Below the pieces are notes generated by a model that was not told the DNA's origin, ran no database searches, and saw only the letters and a program-made list of their open reading frames with translations. Shown in pieces: positions 20,179 through 31,507 of a stretch of 64,000 nt of DNA. Numbering within the stretch: the stretch's first letter is position 1; the number at the start of each line of letters is the position of its first letter. The position numbers were made by a program, and so were the translations under genes. This DNA comes from Marsupella aquatica (Eukaryota > Marchantiophyta): assembly GCA_973895155.1 (NCBI GenBank), contig OZ316898.1, positions 13,392,001 through 13,456,000 on the forward strand. Reading direction: 5' to 3'.

Positions 20179-22001
20179 ATGGCTCATCCAAGCTATCTCC
20201 CTTCTAGTGGAGATTTTGATGGAGACTTGGTGGCTATGGATGATCCAGGGGAGTTAGAAAAGGTGCGTAAAGCTATGCAATCGACACATTTGCTGATACA
20301 TGCTTTCAACCAGAGTTGGAAGTTCTTGGAGGAAAAGGAAGCAAGGAGTCTCAGTTTCTGGAATACCTAGAAAATATAGAGGCCAATGCTCCTGCCCTCG
20401 ATGATTATGTGGAAACTGAGAATGCAATGCTCTTGGGGGAGGATGGGGGGCCTTCGATCGATGCTCTCAACTCCTTCCCGTCCCTACTAGATGATGGGTG
20501 GGACGATCTTGCCTTCAATGGAATGCAGCCTGATTCTCAGGCACCTAGTGGGACCCCAATCAAGAGCATGGTTAGGGTAGCACATGACAGATTCTAGCCT
20601 GATCAGGATCGGGACTCTCGCAGGCGGAGGAGGCATCATGATAGAACACACAACAGCAATAGCAGCCTTGATGAGAGCAGACGGAAGGGGAAAGGGAAGG
20701 AGTATAGAGATGCAGATCCACACAGTAGAGGTACATACAAAAAAAGAAGAACACAGGGAGATGCAAGGGCAGACAGAAGAGAAAGGTACTCACCTCAGCG
20801 TGAATGTCACTCCCACAAAAAGCGACAACCTTCTCCTGTGCGACCTGTAACTACTGCTGTGAGTCGAGACAAACTCCCAACCATCACCTTGGATGCGTTT
20901 GATACTAGGCCGGATGTTCTGGATGAGAAGGCCCTCACAAATTGAGTGCAGACGTGTTGTGCCAAGCACTGTCCTGGTTGGACAACTTGGAAGGATCTCG
21001 CGTAGAACCCAAAGAAGTTTAAGCTCCTCCTGAACGATGTGCAAGCTGGGTTTAGGAATGGCCGTGAAATAGACTACAGGCATATCAGATAGAAGATCGT
21101 AGGCTACCTTGCAGATCAAAGGTTTAGATGGAGAAACAAGGTTCAAAAAATGAGATGCCCAAGGACAGAGCAATACCTGAAACCAGAAGGAATGAGCGAT
21201 GCCGAGTTCAAGTTGATCGTGGCTGAGTTGGAAGCAGCACCTGACACCCCAGTAGGCAAGCGAGTGCACATGGGGGACAAAGCTGCTGCAGCCCGCAAAT
21301 CAAATGGCCGCTTGCGTGTGACCAGTTTCTGGGGCCAGGGAGGATTGCGAGGCTTCCTCGCAACCTATGTAAGTCCCCCACCCTCTTCAAAGCACAACTT
21401 GTTCATGCTTCGGCCGCATACGTTAATTCTATGGCCCGGCGGCCATATGGGCTAAGCTGGACTCTGTCCCGGAGGACCACCCAGTGGTAAGTTACATAGT
21501 CAAGTTAGGTTCCTTCTATACTAGGTTTTGCATCCACTATTTGCAGGAGGTAAACTGATCCCTTATGTCATGTGCAGGAGGATTGGAGTCCTCCAGAGGG
21601 GTTAGTGGCACGGCCCATTGCGGAAGATGAGGAGGCAGATCATGGAGGGGAGGAGCTTGATACGCAGGAGGAGGCCTTAGTAGACTGTGGGTAGGAGGGC
21701 AGTTTAGGTACACAGGGCCGGTCATCTTCTGACCTCCCCTCCAGTGGAGACTGATAGGGGTCATACCAACCATAGACGATGGAGAGAGAGAGAGAGAAGA
21801 GGGAGGGAGAGAGGGGGAGGGAGGGAGAGACATAGAGAGAGGAAGAGGAGTCGTGTCAAGAGGGATACCACTAGGGGACACAGTGGCACTAGAGATGTAG
21901 TCCCCAGGAGTAGCGGCAAGGGAGCTGCGGAGTTGGTGTTTGGTAGCAGTAGTTCAGACGAGGATCCACTTCGGTACGAGTTGCGGCCCCGAAACAAATA
22001 G
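20179..22001 (+). pseudogene. TNPA-like gene of the older CACTA, broken by stops
   Basis: The ATG at 20179 (MAHPSYLPSSGDFDGD) starts an acidic N-terminal exon; a second segment runs 20316-20597 (ALDDYVETENAML, LDDGWDDLAF). The frame continues past a TAG at 20595-20597 through an Arg/His/Asp-rich linker (RDSRRRRRHHDR), then a Ptta/En/Spm-like core (GREIDYRHIR, YLADQRFRWRNKVQ, KRVHMGDKAAAARKSNGRL) with more in-frame stops (TGA near 20943, TAG near 21004 and 21095). The tail exon (21744-22001) is Arg/Glu-rich from a GA microsatellite and ends DEDPLRYELRPRNK. Intron positions in 20250-20330 and 21369-21580 are uncertain. It parallels the intact TNPA of the inner element but is clearly diverged. 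Confidence 0.65.
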
Positions 22002-22419
22002 TCGGAGGCACCGCCAAGTATTTCTGTTTGCAGGTCTGGACATGATAGGAGCCGCTCTCAGCGGCATTAGGGTATACCATGCATGACTAGGTGGACGTCC
22101 ACCTGCATTTTGTACATTTTTGGCAAAAACTTTTGACGCCACCCATTTATAGTGGCATTCCGGACTTCATATGTCTATTTTATGTGTATTCCGTGTGTAT
22201 ATGAACCTAAACCTAAAGCCCACCCAACTAAGGTAGCCTGGAAGGATGTTCCATACAAGATTAATGTTTACCACAAACGGCACTCCATTCACGTCTCTCC
22301 ATTCTTGGTACTATTTTCAAATGTTCTTGTTAACACCATTTTTACCAAGCCTCACACGACTTACTACTCATACATCCTGGACAGACTCATCATTAACAAA
22401 GTCAACAACTACGTAATCT

Positions 22420-22690
22420 GACATTAACATCATTTTAAACGATGTTATCTGCTGATTTGTCTGTTCAATCTGCGTCCAGAATAACATCTTTATTTACGAC
22501 GTTAATATGTAACGTAGTATGTACTGACGAACGTAACGACATTTTGGACGATGTAAACTGTAACCTTTGTTACTTCGTACAAAACGTGCCCTGATTCACG
22601 TCGAGTGTGTCGCCTTTCTTAGCAGCAAGGAGACGTCGGGCTTAACGTCTTCATGTAACACGTAAAAAGTCCTAATAATGTAGTTGTGTG
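22420..22690. repeat. Right subterminal repeats and probable right end of the older CACTA
   Basis: ACGT-type motifs recur (ACGACGTTAATATGTAACGT, CACGTCGAGTG, GACGTCGGGCTTAACGTC), then AAAAAGTCCTAATAATGTAG near 22665-22684. An inverted pair TAACATCATTTTAAACGATGTTA lies at about 22424-22446. The terminus resembles the inverse of CACTACATTATTAGG with one extra T. No target duplication can be checked because the left end is outside the window. Confidence 0.55.
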
Positions 22691-25065
22691 TGTAGACACT
22701 TGGAATCTCTTACGACGCATCAATCTCTCACAATAACTAAATGTTGCACATATCCAAAGGTCCTCCAAGGGAGCTATGAAACTCAGGGCAGTATGGTAGA
22801 ACTGGATAACATTGCAAAACTCAAGGAAGTCTGACTGAATTTCTACTAAGGTGGTTGTGCACTCGATGAGAGGGGCATTAGAGGGAGCGTTCAGCTCCCG
22901 CCAGCTCAAATGGTATGTCCCATGATTCAGGTCAATCATATTGACATGTACACCTCACTTTGGATCCATGTTGCTGCATATAGAACCATATAGAGAAAAC
23001 ATAGAGAGAAAACATAGACATAGAGAAAACAAATTGAAAGAGCCAAATAAGTTTGAGCTGAAATGCCTCCAAGAAGGGTCTATATGTGCATTAGTCTATT
23101 AGTCAAAGAGAAAAATTGAACCAAAAAACTTGGAGCTGTATGTGTGTTCACGAAATAACAAAACTTACTAAGGAATAAGATAAAATTGAAGCTCAATTAC
23201 AGGTGAAGTATAAAGGGGTCTACATTATGATGCGTTATTTGGTAAATGAAATTGCAATTAATTAGTAAGTTAGAGATATAGTATAGACACAGTTACAAAA
23301 GGGTTGTAGAATTATAGTCACAATTATTTGGAGGGTTACAGTCCAAGAGAGGTCTATATATGTTCACCTTGACAACATCAAATAACAAGTAAGTCAGAGA
23401 GACATCTAATTTCTCACATTGATTTCAGCTTCTGGGGATGTATACTACATGACATACTTGTATGTGGAATTATAAGTAATAAATATATATATTGTATATA
23501 AGACACTGAAGGACCCAATTATTTTGAGGTGAAACTTCCCCAATAGGGGTATGTACCCACTTGTTCACAATCATCTACATGAAATAAGAAGTAGGAAAGT
23601 ACTCAACAAAATATAGTTTTATGATCTCTAGGCTTACCAATGTCAATCTCAAAGCATATGTCTACGAGTTAGGTAGGGGCGCGGGCCCCTGTTTCCAAAG
23701 AAGAGTGAAGGGTCTAAATCGCTCAAATGAAATCTAGCCTCGCATAGTGGAATCCAAATCAATAGTCATTGGCGGCCAAGGATTGTATCACTATAATGTA
23801 GAACAGTCCTTCAGAAAATGATCCTCACCATGCCAGGGGTCACCCAAAATTAGACACCACAGGGCTCACAAATTAACTGATCCAAACCCAGAGCCTCGCG
23901 CAGGCCGATCACAGGAAGTCTTCTGAGCTAGAGGGAACATCAAGGCTGACCTTAGAAGCAACAATTCACAAAACCAAGTGCAAGATGAAATGCGAAACAC
24001 ATGATGCAAGTTTAGAGTATGACAATTACAAACTGTGGACAAACTTTGGCAAGAAGCAGTGAAGAATCTTCCCTTGACAGCACCCGGCTGATCCCTCCCC
24101 TCTTGACTGAACAAAATGTAACAATTCACACACAAAGAGCAGCAAAGAGCACACAGCAAGAACACACAGACAAGGTAGCTGCTTTATACATTTTCCGTAA
24201 AGACCAAATGCAGGTAGTATTGAGAGTGGACAAAAGAGACTACCCAGACAATCCACATAGATCACGACGATAACTGGAACTGGACGAGCGACAATCCACA
24301 TAGAATATGTCGACTAATGGAATTGGAATCGAGCAAAATACAATGACTACTGACTGCCTGACGTCGTGCAATCCGTGACCAATGAGACGGTCCTGCAATG
24401 CATGTCAAGGCAAAGGGACACAATGGAGGATAGAGCCCAAAAAGAGTTGATGGAGTTGATTGGATTGCCATTTTCATGGCGTCAGTGTTGCGCGAGGTCG
24501 AAGAGACTTCTTTCATATTTTTGTACATTTTTTGAATCCCTTTGTTTCTTAAGAAGGGTTGTACACTATTCGTGACAAGATTGGGGAGTTCTTGTCATGC
24601 AGGAAGAGAACTCATGTGGGACAGGACAACAACTCCTGTGGGACTGGGCAGTCACGGAGGGCAGGCGTAGGACAAGGTGGGCCTGTGGGCAGATACGGTG
24701 GCCGCTATGGATATGGTAATGATACAGGCCGGACAGTCTCTGGGGGCTTTTATACCCAAATGTTTGGTTTAACAATATTGGAGATTACCGCAGTCTCTAT
24801 GGCATCAGCAGGCACCTCCGATTCCTCTTCAGATTCTTCTGGAAAAGCAATTGGTATCCAAAGATTTCTTGTTTGAGATTTTTTACTGAGATTTGTTGCT
24901 TTTGTCGGAGTACCCCCACTTGTCTCTGAGAATGTAATCCTTGTCTAAGTGTCTCATCTTGACGTGAGAGATCATGTTGACCATTGAATAGTCTATGAAT
25001 AATCTTTAATTTCCCTTCGTGGACAACTATGGTTTTGCCTCCCAAATTGCACAGAGAGTGAATCA
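22691..25065. other. Non-coding stretch between the CACTA complex and the MULE
   Basis: AT-rich. Minus-strand 22690-22939 has a short coding-looking frame (LNHGTYHLSWRELNAPSN, FCNVIQFYHTALSF) truncated by the CACTA end; I do not recognise it. A short tandem of ATAGAGAAAAC units lies at about 22990-23030. Nothing else can be supported. Confidence 0.4.
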
Positions 25066-25091
25066 TACATTAAAGGCCCACCACTTTTTTT

Positions 25092-25722
25092 ATTGACGAC
25101 GAGAGGCAAGATCAAGGCATATTAATGCCTCGATCGTACTAATCAGGGCAGCTTGGGCTCTTGGGCAGGTTAGAGGGTTTTTGGGCAGGTTTAGGTGACA
25201 CGTCGCTTGCCCAAACTTTTTCCAGGCACGATTGGCCTTAAGGAAAACCAGGGACACCTTCACCGCAAACAGCCCTGTCCCTTCCGTGTTAAGGATTGCT
25301 CTTAGTCTTGTGACTCAAAGGTTACGGCACTTAGGCTAACCACAGTTAGGGTCTTAGCTGAGGTTAGGTTAGTCGTGTGTGACCTTGTATATACCAGGGC
25401 TAGTGTAAGCCGCTGGTGAGTGGTGCTTACTCATTGTAACGGAGCAACTTGAGGAAGAGGGAGAGCATGTGTGTTCGTTTACTCTTGAAGTAAAGCTTGA
25501 GTGTTCGTGTGGACGTAGCCTTGGAGAAGAGGTGAACCACGTAGAGATTGTGTCGACTACGTGTGCTTGGAATAAGTCATGGTTGTATGGTCATTGCGAA
25601 TGACGTCTTAGTTCAACATTCCGCTGTTCCCGTCGCATGGCATCCTCCCACCCTAAACCCATGCCCGTCGCGGCTCTCCCCGTCGCCATCGCCCATAATA
25701 TTGCCCATCCCATCACTGTATT
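25092..25722. repeat. Left MULE terminal inverted repeat, interrupted by a solo LTR
   Basis: About 294 bp of repeat after removing the LTR and one target copy. It reads CAAGATCAAGGCATATTAAT, GGGCAGGTTTAGGTGACACG and CACCCTAAACCCATGCCCGT, matching the right arm in inverse order. An extra 15-20 bp (TAATATTGCCCATCCCAT) lies near 25697-25714. Confidence 0.9.
25287..25618 (+). mobile_element. Solo LTR of an LTR retrotransposon, 332 bp
   Basis: It starts TGTTAAGGATTGC and ends AGTTCAACA, so it has the canonical TG...CA ends with TGTT/AACA inverted tips. It is flanked by perfect 5-bp TTCCG duplications (25282-25286 and 25619-25623). A TATATA box lies near 25388. Removing the LTR and one TTCCG restores continuity with the other MULE arm. 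Orientation is taken from the TATA position. There is no internal retroelement sequence, so it is a recombined solo LTR, younger than the MULE. The length fits small Copia-type LTRs, but the family is not identified. Confidence 0.92.
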
Positions 25723-26086
25723 ACGCTGTTGCCTGTCACCGTATTGTAACGACTCCTAATATGTACGCTTGTCTGTTTAGGGAAATTGCCTCCCTCCCTC
25801 GAAGGGTATTTGCACAGTGTTGGTACACACAAAGTTTGGATTTGGGCCGCCTCATTTGCTTTCACCAAGTTTGTTAGTGTTCACTGAGGGGTTGAAGATT
25901 GACAATTGTGTGCAAGTCAGGTTTTGGTGTGCACATGTGATGGGATTTTAGCTAAAATCTCCCCTACAATTGTACTAAAAGTGTTGTGCTCGCAAGGCAA
26001 ACGTCGGTGGAGTGGCCAGGGTGAAGGATCAATCTCAGGCAAGTTCTTTCACTTCAATCAGTCTACTTTGTGAATCAGGAAATTAA

Positions 26087-26998
26087 ATGGCCTCCTTGAG
26101 CGATGTGCATCGTGCTGCAATCGAGAACGATACCCAAATGGTGGGTCCAATGCATGCTCGAATCCTGAATTTTGCAGCTCGAAATCCTTTCCCAAGGAAA
26201 TTCACGTATCGTGGATGCACTGAAAGGACACGATTGGGATTGTGTAAGGTTTCGATTGAAGGACCGAATCAGAAGCGTTGTCTCCATGACTCCTTTGAGA
26301 ATGGTAACTATGCTGAGATGTTTCGGTTTGAAGTCATTTTGTCGGATGATAGTTTATAGACTACCTATGGGCGACCTGCACTACGTGCTGCAATTTGGGA
26401 CACAGCGACTGCCCTGCTACACATATCTGCAAGTGCATTGGCCGCTATGGATGCGCCCGATCAATTATAGCTTGTGCACGACTCTACAAAGGATATACCT
26501 CTTTGCAATGTCACATTTAGGGTGCAACGGGGGGCAGTTCACCTCCAGGAGCTAGACATCATTTCCGATAGCAGCATATTGCAGTTGAGTCGTACTTGGC
26601 AGCCTTTGCTCACGCCAAGGCGAGGTGTCAACTGGAGCCCGCAAGCAAGGGTGTCTACTCCCGCTTCAGTCCCGCTCGTTGTGAATACCACTCCACCAAG
26701 GATGGCTGTGAAATCAGTACCTATCACTCCGCCGTCGTCACTTCTTGTTGGTACTACTCCACCAAGGATGGCTATCAAATCGATTGCTATGACTCCGTCG
26801 TCGTCAAATTCCAACCGCCCATCCCAATACAATGCAAGCACTACGACAACATTCACTTCCGAAGCAGTTAGTGCTGTAGAAGATGATTCTGGAGCTTCAA
26901 ATTTAGAGGACAGCGGCATTGTGTCTGTTGTAAAGAGGCTAGCTAATGCCTTTAGTGCATCTCTAGACATTTACTCTTCTCGACCCAGCAAAGAATAG
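26087..26998 (+). pseudogene. MULE companion gene, possible OB-fold protein, two in-frame TAG codons
   Basis: The ATG at 26087 opens a single frame of 304 codons to 26998, broken by TAG at 26357-26359 and 26468-26470. The N-terminal half (MHARILNFAARNPFPRKF, CTERTRLGLCKVSIEG, YAEMFRFEVILSDDS, ALRAAIWDTATALLHISA) has the strand rhythm of an OB fold like those of RPA or POT1, but this rests on pattern only. The C-terminal half is Ser/Thr/Pro-rich with a repeated NTTPPRMAVKS / GTTPPRMAIKS unit. Both stops fit CAG to TAG changes. It lies just inside the left terminal repeat. Confidence 0.45.
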
Positions 26999-27341
26999 TT
27001 TATTTCTGGGGATTTGTAGGGACATGGCAATTTTGTGTTGTCTCGTATCTTAGCTTACACATTTTTCCCAGAATGTAAGCAAGGCCGTTGTTCATGCGAG
27101 CAGATGATATCCAGACCACTTCCAAGCGTTTGGGTGCTTTTGGTTTCATCATCTCTGTGTCCACAATGACATTTCCCTTTGTGCATTGTTTTTTTCCCGT
27201 CCTAGGTAGTTTCATTTACAAATACATGTGTTGTCGTCTTTGCTTGAAAATGAGGATATTGTTATGTTTGACCAGACTGACAGATGTCGGTTCACTTGCA
27301 GGAGGAAGTACCTTTGCCATTAGCCATTTCCATGAACTCAT

Positions 27342-30300
27342 ATGGCTAGAACAAAGAAGCAGGTACTAACCCAAATTAGGGTAATGCCCTCGCTTATCTG
27401 CATTATGTTATGTTGTTTATACGCTGTCTGCCTCTATTTTATTGTAGCGATGGTACTATTGGTCTCCCTCTGTCGAATGTTTGTTGCAGCTTCAAGTCTC
27501 TCCAGGAAGATTTGTAAAGGGGCACAACGCTGCTGAGCAGCCGCATAGTCATGACAGTGGAGGGACCAAAACACTTTTCAGTGGCCGTATATTACGCCAA
27601 AAGAAACTGGGACTCTCGCTAAAGGACCTCAACACCAAAACAGAGTCAGAGTCAGATGAATACGACAAGGCGCCAAGACAACGATCAGGGCATGTGCAGG
27701 TAACTCCACCGCCTCTGAGGTCCGCGACTGCTTTTGCCAAACCCAGGCGGCTTACTCGACGCACAATGTCAAAACATGCTCACAATCAGAAATGCTTGAG
27801 GTCAAAGCAATCAACCTTGCAAGGTAAGAAGGTGGTGAGGGACAACTATGCAAACAAGTCAAGTGTGGTAGATGTAATTACTTCTACAAGTGAGGCCTGT
27901 GAAGACCTTAGTTCAGCTACTGATCAATCAGAAGAAGCGTCTGGTAGCGATTCTCAAGACGGGGTACCCAAAAAATGAACAGCCTTCAAGTTTGATGCAC
28001 AAAAGGTGATCCACATCCACAACACACACTCAAAATTGCACATTTTCATTTTCAATTGTTTAATACAATGTCTTATGCACTTTCATGATTTTTGACACTT
28101 CAAACTCATTGCAGGCACAAAGCAACAAGTCAAAGCATGGCACTGCAAAAGAGGGAGACCATTACACATTGTATGCCAATGCAGTGGTCTGCAAGGTTGC
28201 ACCTTGCAAAAATCGAGTCTTCAAAACGGAGAGAACATTTGGTAACCATGTCTTCAAAAAGCATGGTCTTATATCCAGTGGCACTTCTGTATCCCTGTAT
28301 GCTCTGGATAGCGAGGATGAGCAGAGACGGCACCTGTATAATGCACGGAGGAGGAAGCAACCAGGTGCAGTTGTCTGCACCTCTTACTATGATGCTAGAG
28401 GTTCAATGCGAGCTCGTTGGAGTCAAGCCAAGTAGAGAATGAGGTAAATTCCTGCACATAGGGTTTACAAATGCATAAAATGATTCATTATGTTTGTGCA
28501 TTAACCTGCAAACGTCTGGCCCATGTAGGGAAAATATATTCACAAGGTGGGTGACAAAATTTGAAGACAACCGATTCTCACATCCGTGCCCAATTTTGGG
28601 AGAAGAAGCCTTGTTGATTGTTGTACTGAAATATGTGATGCCCAGTCTTGGGTATCATCCGTGGAACAGCCTATTGAGGACAATAGAGTTCAACAAAGTG
28701 GTAGATCTCATTTCTCTCTGCCCGACTACAGCTTCTGTTGGTATGTGGACTGACACATTGTCCAAGGAAGCTGAGGCCGGCTGTTATTCGCATTTGGATA
28801 TTCATGACCTTCAGGCAATGAAATCGGCCACTGCAGTACTTGGCACAATCTTCAAAAATTCAGTTAGTCCGTGTGATTCTGAACAGCTTAGGCATGCATT
28901 GCTAACCCATAGGCAGAATATTTGTGAAGATGCAATTGCATGGCTTCAAAGGAAAAAACACAGCATCCTCTGGGAGAACATTCACGGATGGAGCACGTAC
29001 GAGAAGAAGGCAGAGGACAAGTACTAGGCATGGAAGGTTAAAGCCAAACCCAACAGTTGTGCCACTACTCTACCTAATCTTGTCCAGGCATACCAGGCAT
29101 TCAACGGTTGCAGTGACGCAGAGGCCAAACGACAGGTGAAGATTCTGACAGACTATTCCTATATAAGTTCTACATTTGTCCTCGCATTTGTCTTGTCCAT
29201 GTTGTAGCATTTAACTTCACCTATCTTTCTTGTGCTAAACTTTATTCGCTATCATTCCAGGCTACAACAGATAGTGTTTGGATTGACACTTCAGATGACG
29301 GTGCACCGCCCAAGGAGAGGAGAGCAAAACCAGCAGGAAGGAAAAGGAAATTCACTCCGATCAGCAAACTTGTGTCCAGGAGGGAAAAATTGGAACAACA
29401 TGAACCGACTAATGGTGCACCCACCTGTCGCGGCCCTTTATCACTTGGAGATGCGGCTTTGTTGAAGGTGTTCCTCACTTTGATGAATGTGCCGCTGAAG
29501 GTGTTCCTCACTTTGATGAATGTGCCGCTAAGTGGCAGCTGCTTGATGATCCGGCTACAAAACGGTTTATGCAAAGGCTTGATCATGAGGAGCGGGTGCG
29601 AGCTGAGTACAATTATACGAGAAAGCATGGTCAGGAGGTAAATCCATCATTGGATCCTGCATTGGACAATGACGATGTATTTGCAGGCAGTGCAGATGAG
29701 TTTGCAATAGAAGACATACAAGATCATGAATCCGATTCATTTGAAGTTCGATGCCATGTCCCACCTCTCGTGCATACTACTTCACATGAAGTACCGGCAA
29801 AAGAAGTCTTCCAGTGTGATGGAACAATGCTGTCACTCGAAACTGGTGCAGTAACTGAAACCACGGCACAGCCTCAGGTGTGGTCCGTTCTAGCTGATGG
29901 TAGTATCAAATTCAAAAATGTTTGCAACGCAGGAGAATGCGTGGCAATGGGGGTGCCAGCGTATCAAGTGGAGAAAGTAACTTGTGACAGATCATTTGAA
30001 GAGCCCGAACATGAAGTTCTAGAAGCTATCATGGGATTGTGTTGTTTGTCACAAAACACATCGCAGGTCCTATCCCCGGGAGGTGATGCATGCAGTCCTC
30101 AATTGAATATCCTACCATCGGGACTTGATGATGAGGTGGATGATGCAGCTGAGTTTGACCCACATGACCTGTACGCAGACGTGGTATGTAATTTGGAGGT
30201 TCCACATTATTTCCTTCAGTCACAAGATATGTTAGACATATTTAGAGATACTACAACATTTGTGGATCTTTTATGTGGCGATACACAGGCAGCAATCGAT

Positions 30301-30876
30301 AGTATTGTTGCACAGGAAGCAGATGTCCAACCCACAATTGACATCCAACCCACTACCCACAACACTATTGACACTTTACTCCCACATCATGGGGAGAAAC
30401 ATGCTTCCTCTCTGAGTGTTCCAAACTGCCTTCAACACCTTGTTCCAGACAAAGATAACCACACTTCCGGCCAGAGTACTCCAATAGAAGTTTCACATAA
30501 CGAGAAACTCGCTTCCTCTTCTGATGACACCGAACCCACAAATTCAGAAAATATTCTGAATCTCTTTCCAATAGTGCAAAAGACAAGTACAGAAGGCGAT
30601 GTGGGAGATGCAGCACCACATGGCTTGGAAACTCATGTACTTCAATGTACAGGTGATGTGAACCTTCAACTCGGACTTGGTGGCGGTCCAAACGGGGACC
30701 ACGAAAGAAACAAGTCCCCTCTGCAGCTAATGTATGAGTCTTTTGGTCGTAGTTTAGAGGACGTCCATCAGCGACTAGATAGGTATATTGCCAACCAGCC
30801 AACAATCTTGGAAAAAAATATGGATGACCTTGGAAAATGGATAGCATCAGTTTCTGATTGGATCAATCGTCTTTGA
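27342..30876 (+). pseudogene. MULE companion gene with H3-tail-like start and C2H2-like finger, multi-exon, broken
   Basis: Proposed exons 27342-27362, 27490-27963, 28115-28443, 28529-29135 and 29261 onward, then a frame change near 29440-29460 and an open stretch to the stop at 30876. Exon 1 encodes MARTKKQ. Exon 2 is basic and Ser-rich. Exon 3 has CKVAPCKNRVFKTERTFGNH plus a second His, a C2H2-like finger. Exon 4 is helical (SHPCPILGEEALLIVVLKYV, DAIAWLQRKKHSILWENIHG). The last part is long and acidic, ending DLGKWIASVSDWINRL. TAG codons at 28433-28435 and 29025-29027 sit where splicing otherwise keeps the frame. A 33-bp in-frame tandem duplication (EGVPHFDECAA twice) lies at about 29465-29531. 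No family recognised. Confidence 0.55.
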
Positions 30877-31507
30877 ATGTGATGGCCTCAATGGTCAGAG
30901 GCAAACTTATGTAAGTGGTACCACGTTGTATCACATTGTACTTTCCAGTGTGGATAATGGAATTAATAAATTTCCGCCTTTCCTCAATTGACATGATATA
31001 TCGTCCGTGAATCGTGAATTGCCATGTTTACACAATTTGAATGTTTGTACCGGGGTTTCTACTCTTCCATGTTGTGCACTATATATTGCGTAACATCATA
31101 CAATCTCAGTCTGACATTTCCATAGTAAACAAATCCATTTGCAAAATTGTGCATGCTCCTTAATTTTGTAAAAATCTTTCCGATCCAACACAATGAATGA
31201 AGGATGGAACTTCCATAAGGTAAACTCATAATAAAATCCGCTTTACATTCTCGTGCTTTAATGAAGCATTGCCCCCATGGCGCCAAAGTATTTGCCCGGT
31301 CTAAACTGTGACATGTTTTACTTTGAAAACTCTAATCTGCTATACACACAACACTATCATCATGTAATCATGAAGTGGGGGCCGCAACACTGTGTCATGT
31401 TGCCCCAGCTGAGAAAGCTTGTAGTAGGTCAGAGAAGCTAGGCGACATGGCCCATGTTTGACTAGTTCCTATGTGAATGTTCCCAATCACTTGCGATTGG
31501 AATGGAG
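30877..31507. other. Gap between convergent MULE genes
   Basis: No coding signal. It holds the 3' ends of the plus-strand companion gene and the minus-strand transposase; AATTAATAAATTTCC near 30960 could serve as a polyadenylation signal. Confidence 0.4.

Larger units (their letters stand above)
1..22690 (-). mobile_element. Older CACTA (En/Spm) relic, split by a younger CACTA; left end outside window
   Basis: This element occupies 1-1048 and 17600 to about 22690. On the minus strand it has a zinc-finger/SET gene (18257-19791) and a TNP2 transposase gene (18087 leftward, resuming at 1045 and running off base 1). On the plus strand it has a TNPA-like gene (20179-22001), divergent from them. 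Joining 17603 to 1045 with one CAA copy restores an open TNP2 reading frame, which shows the two halves were one gene. ACGT-rich repeats lie between the divergent genes and at the right end. The right terminus reads CCTAATAATGTAGTTGTG near 22671-22688, close to but not a clean TAGTG end, so the boundary is approximate. Its genes carry stops and a frameshift, so it is dead. Confidence 0.8.
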
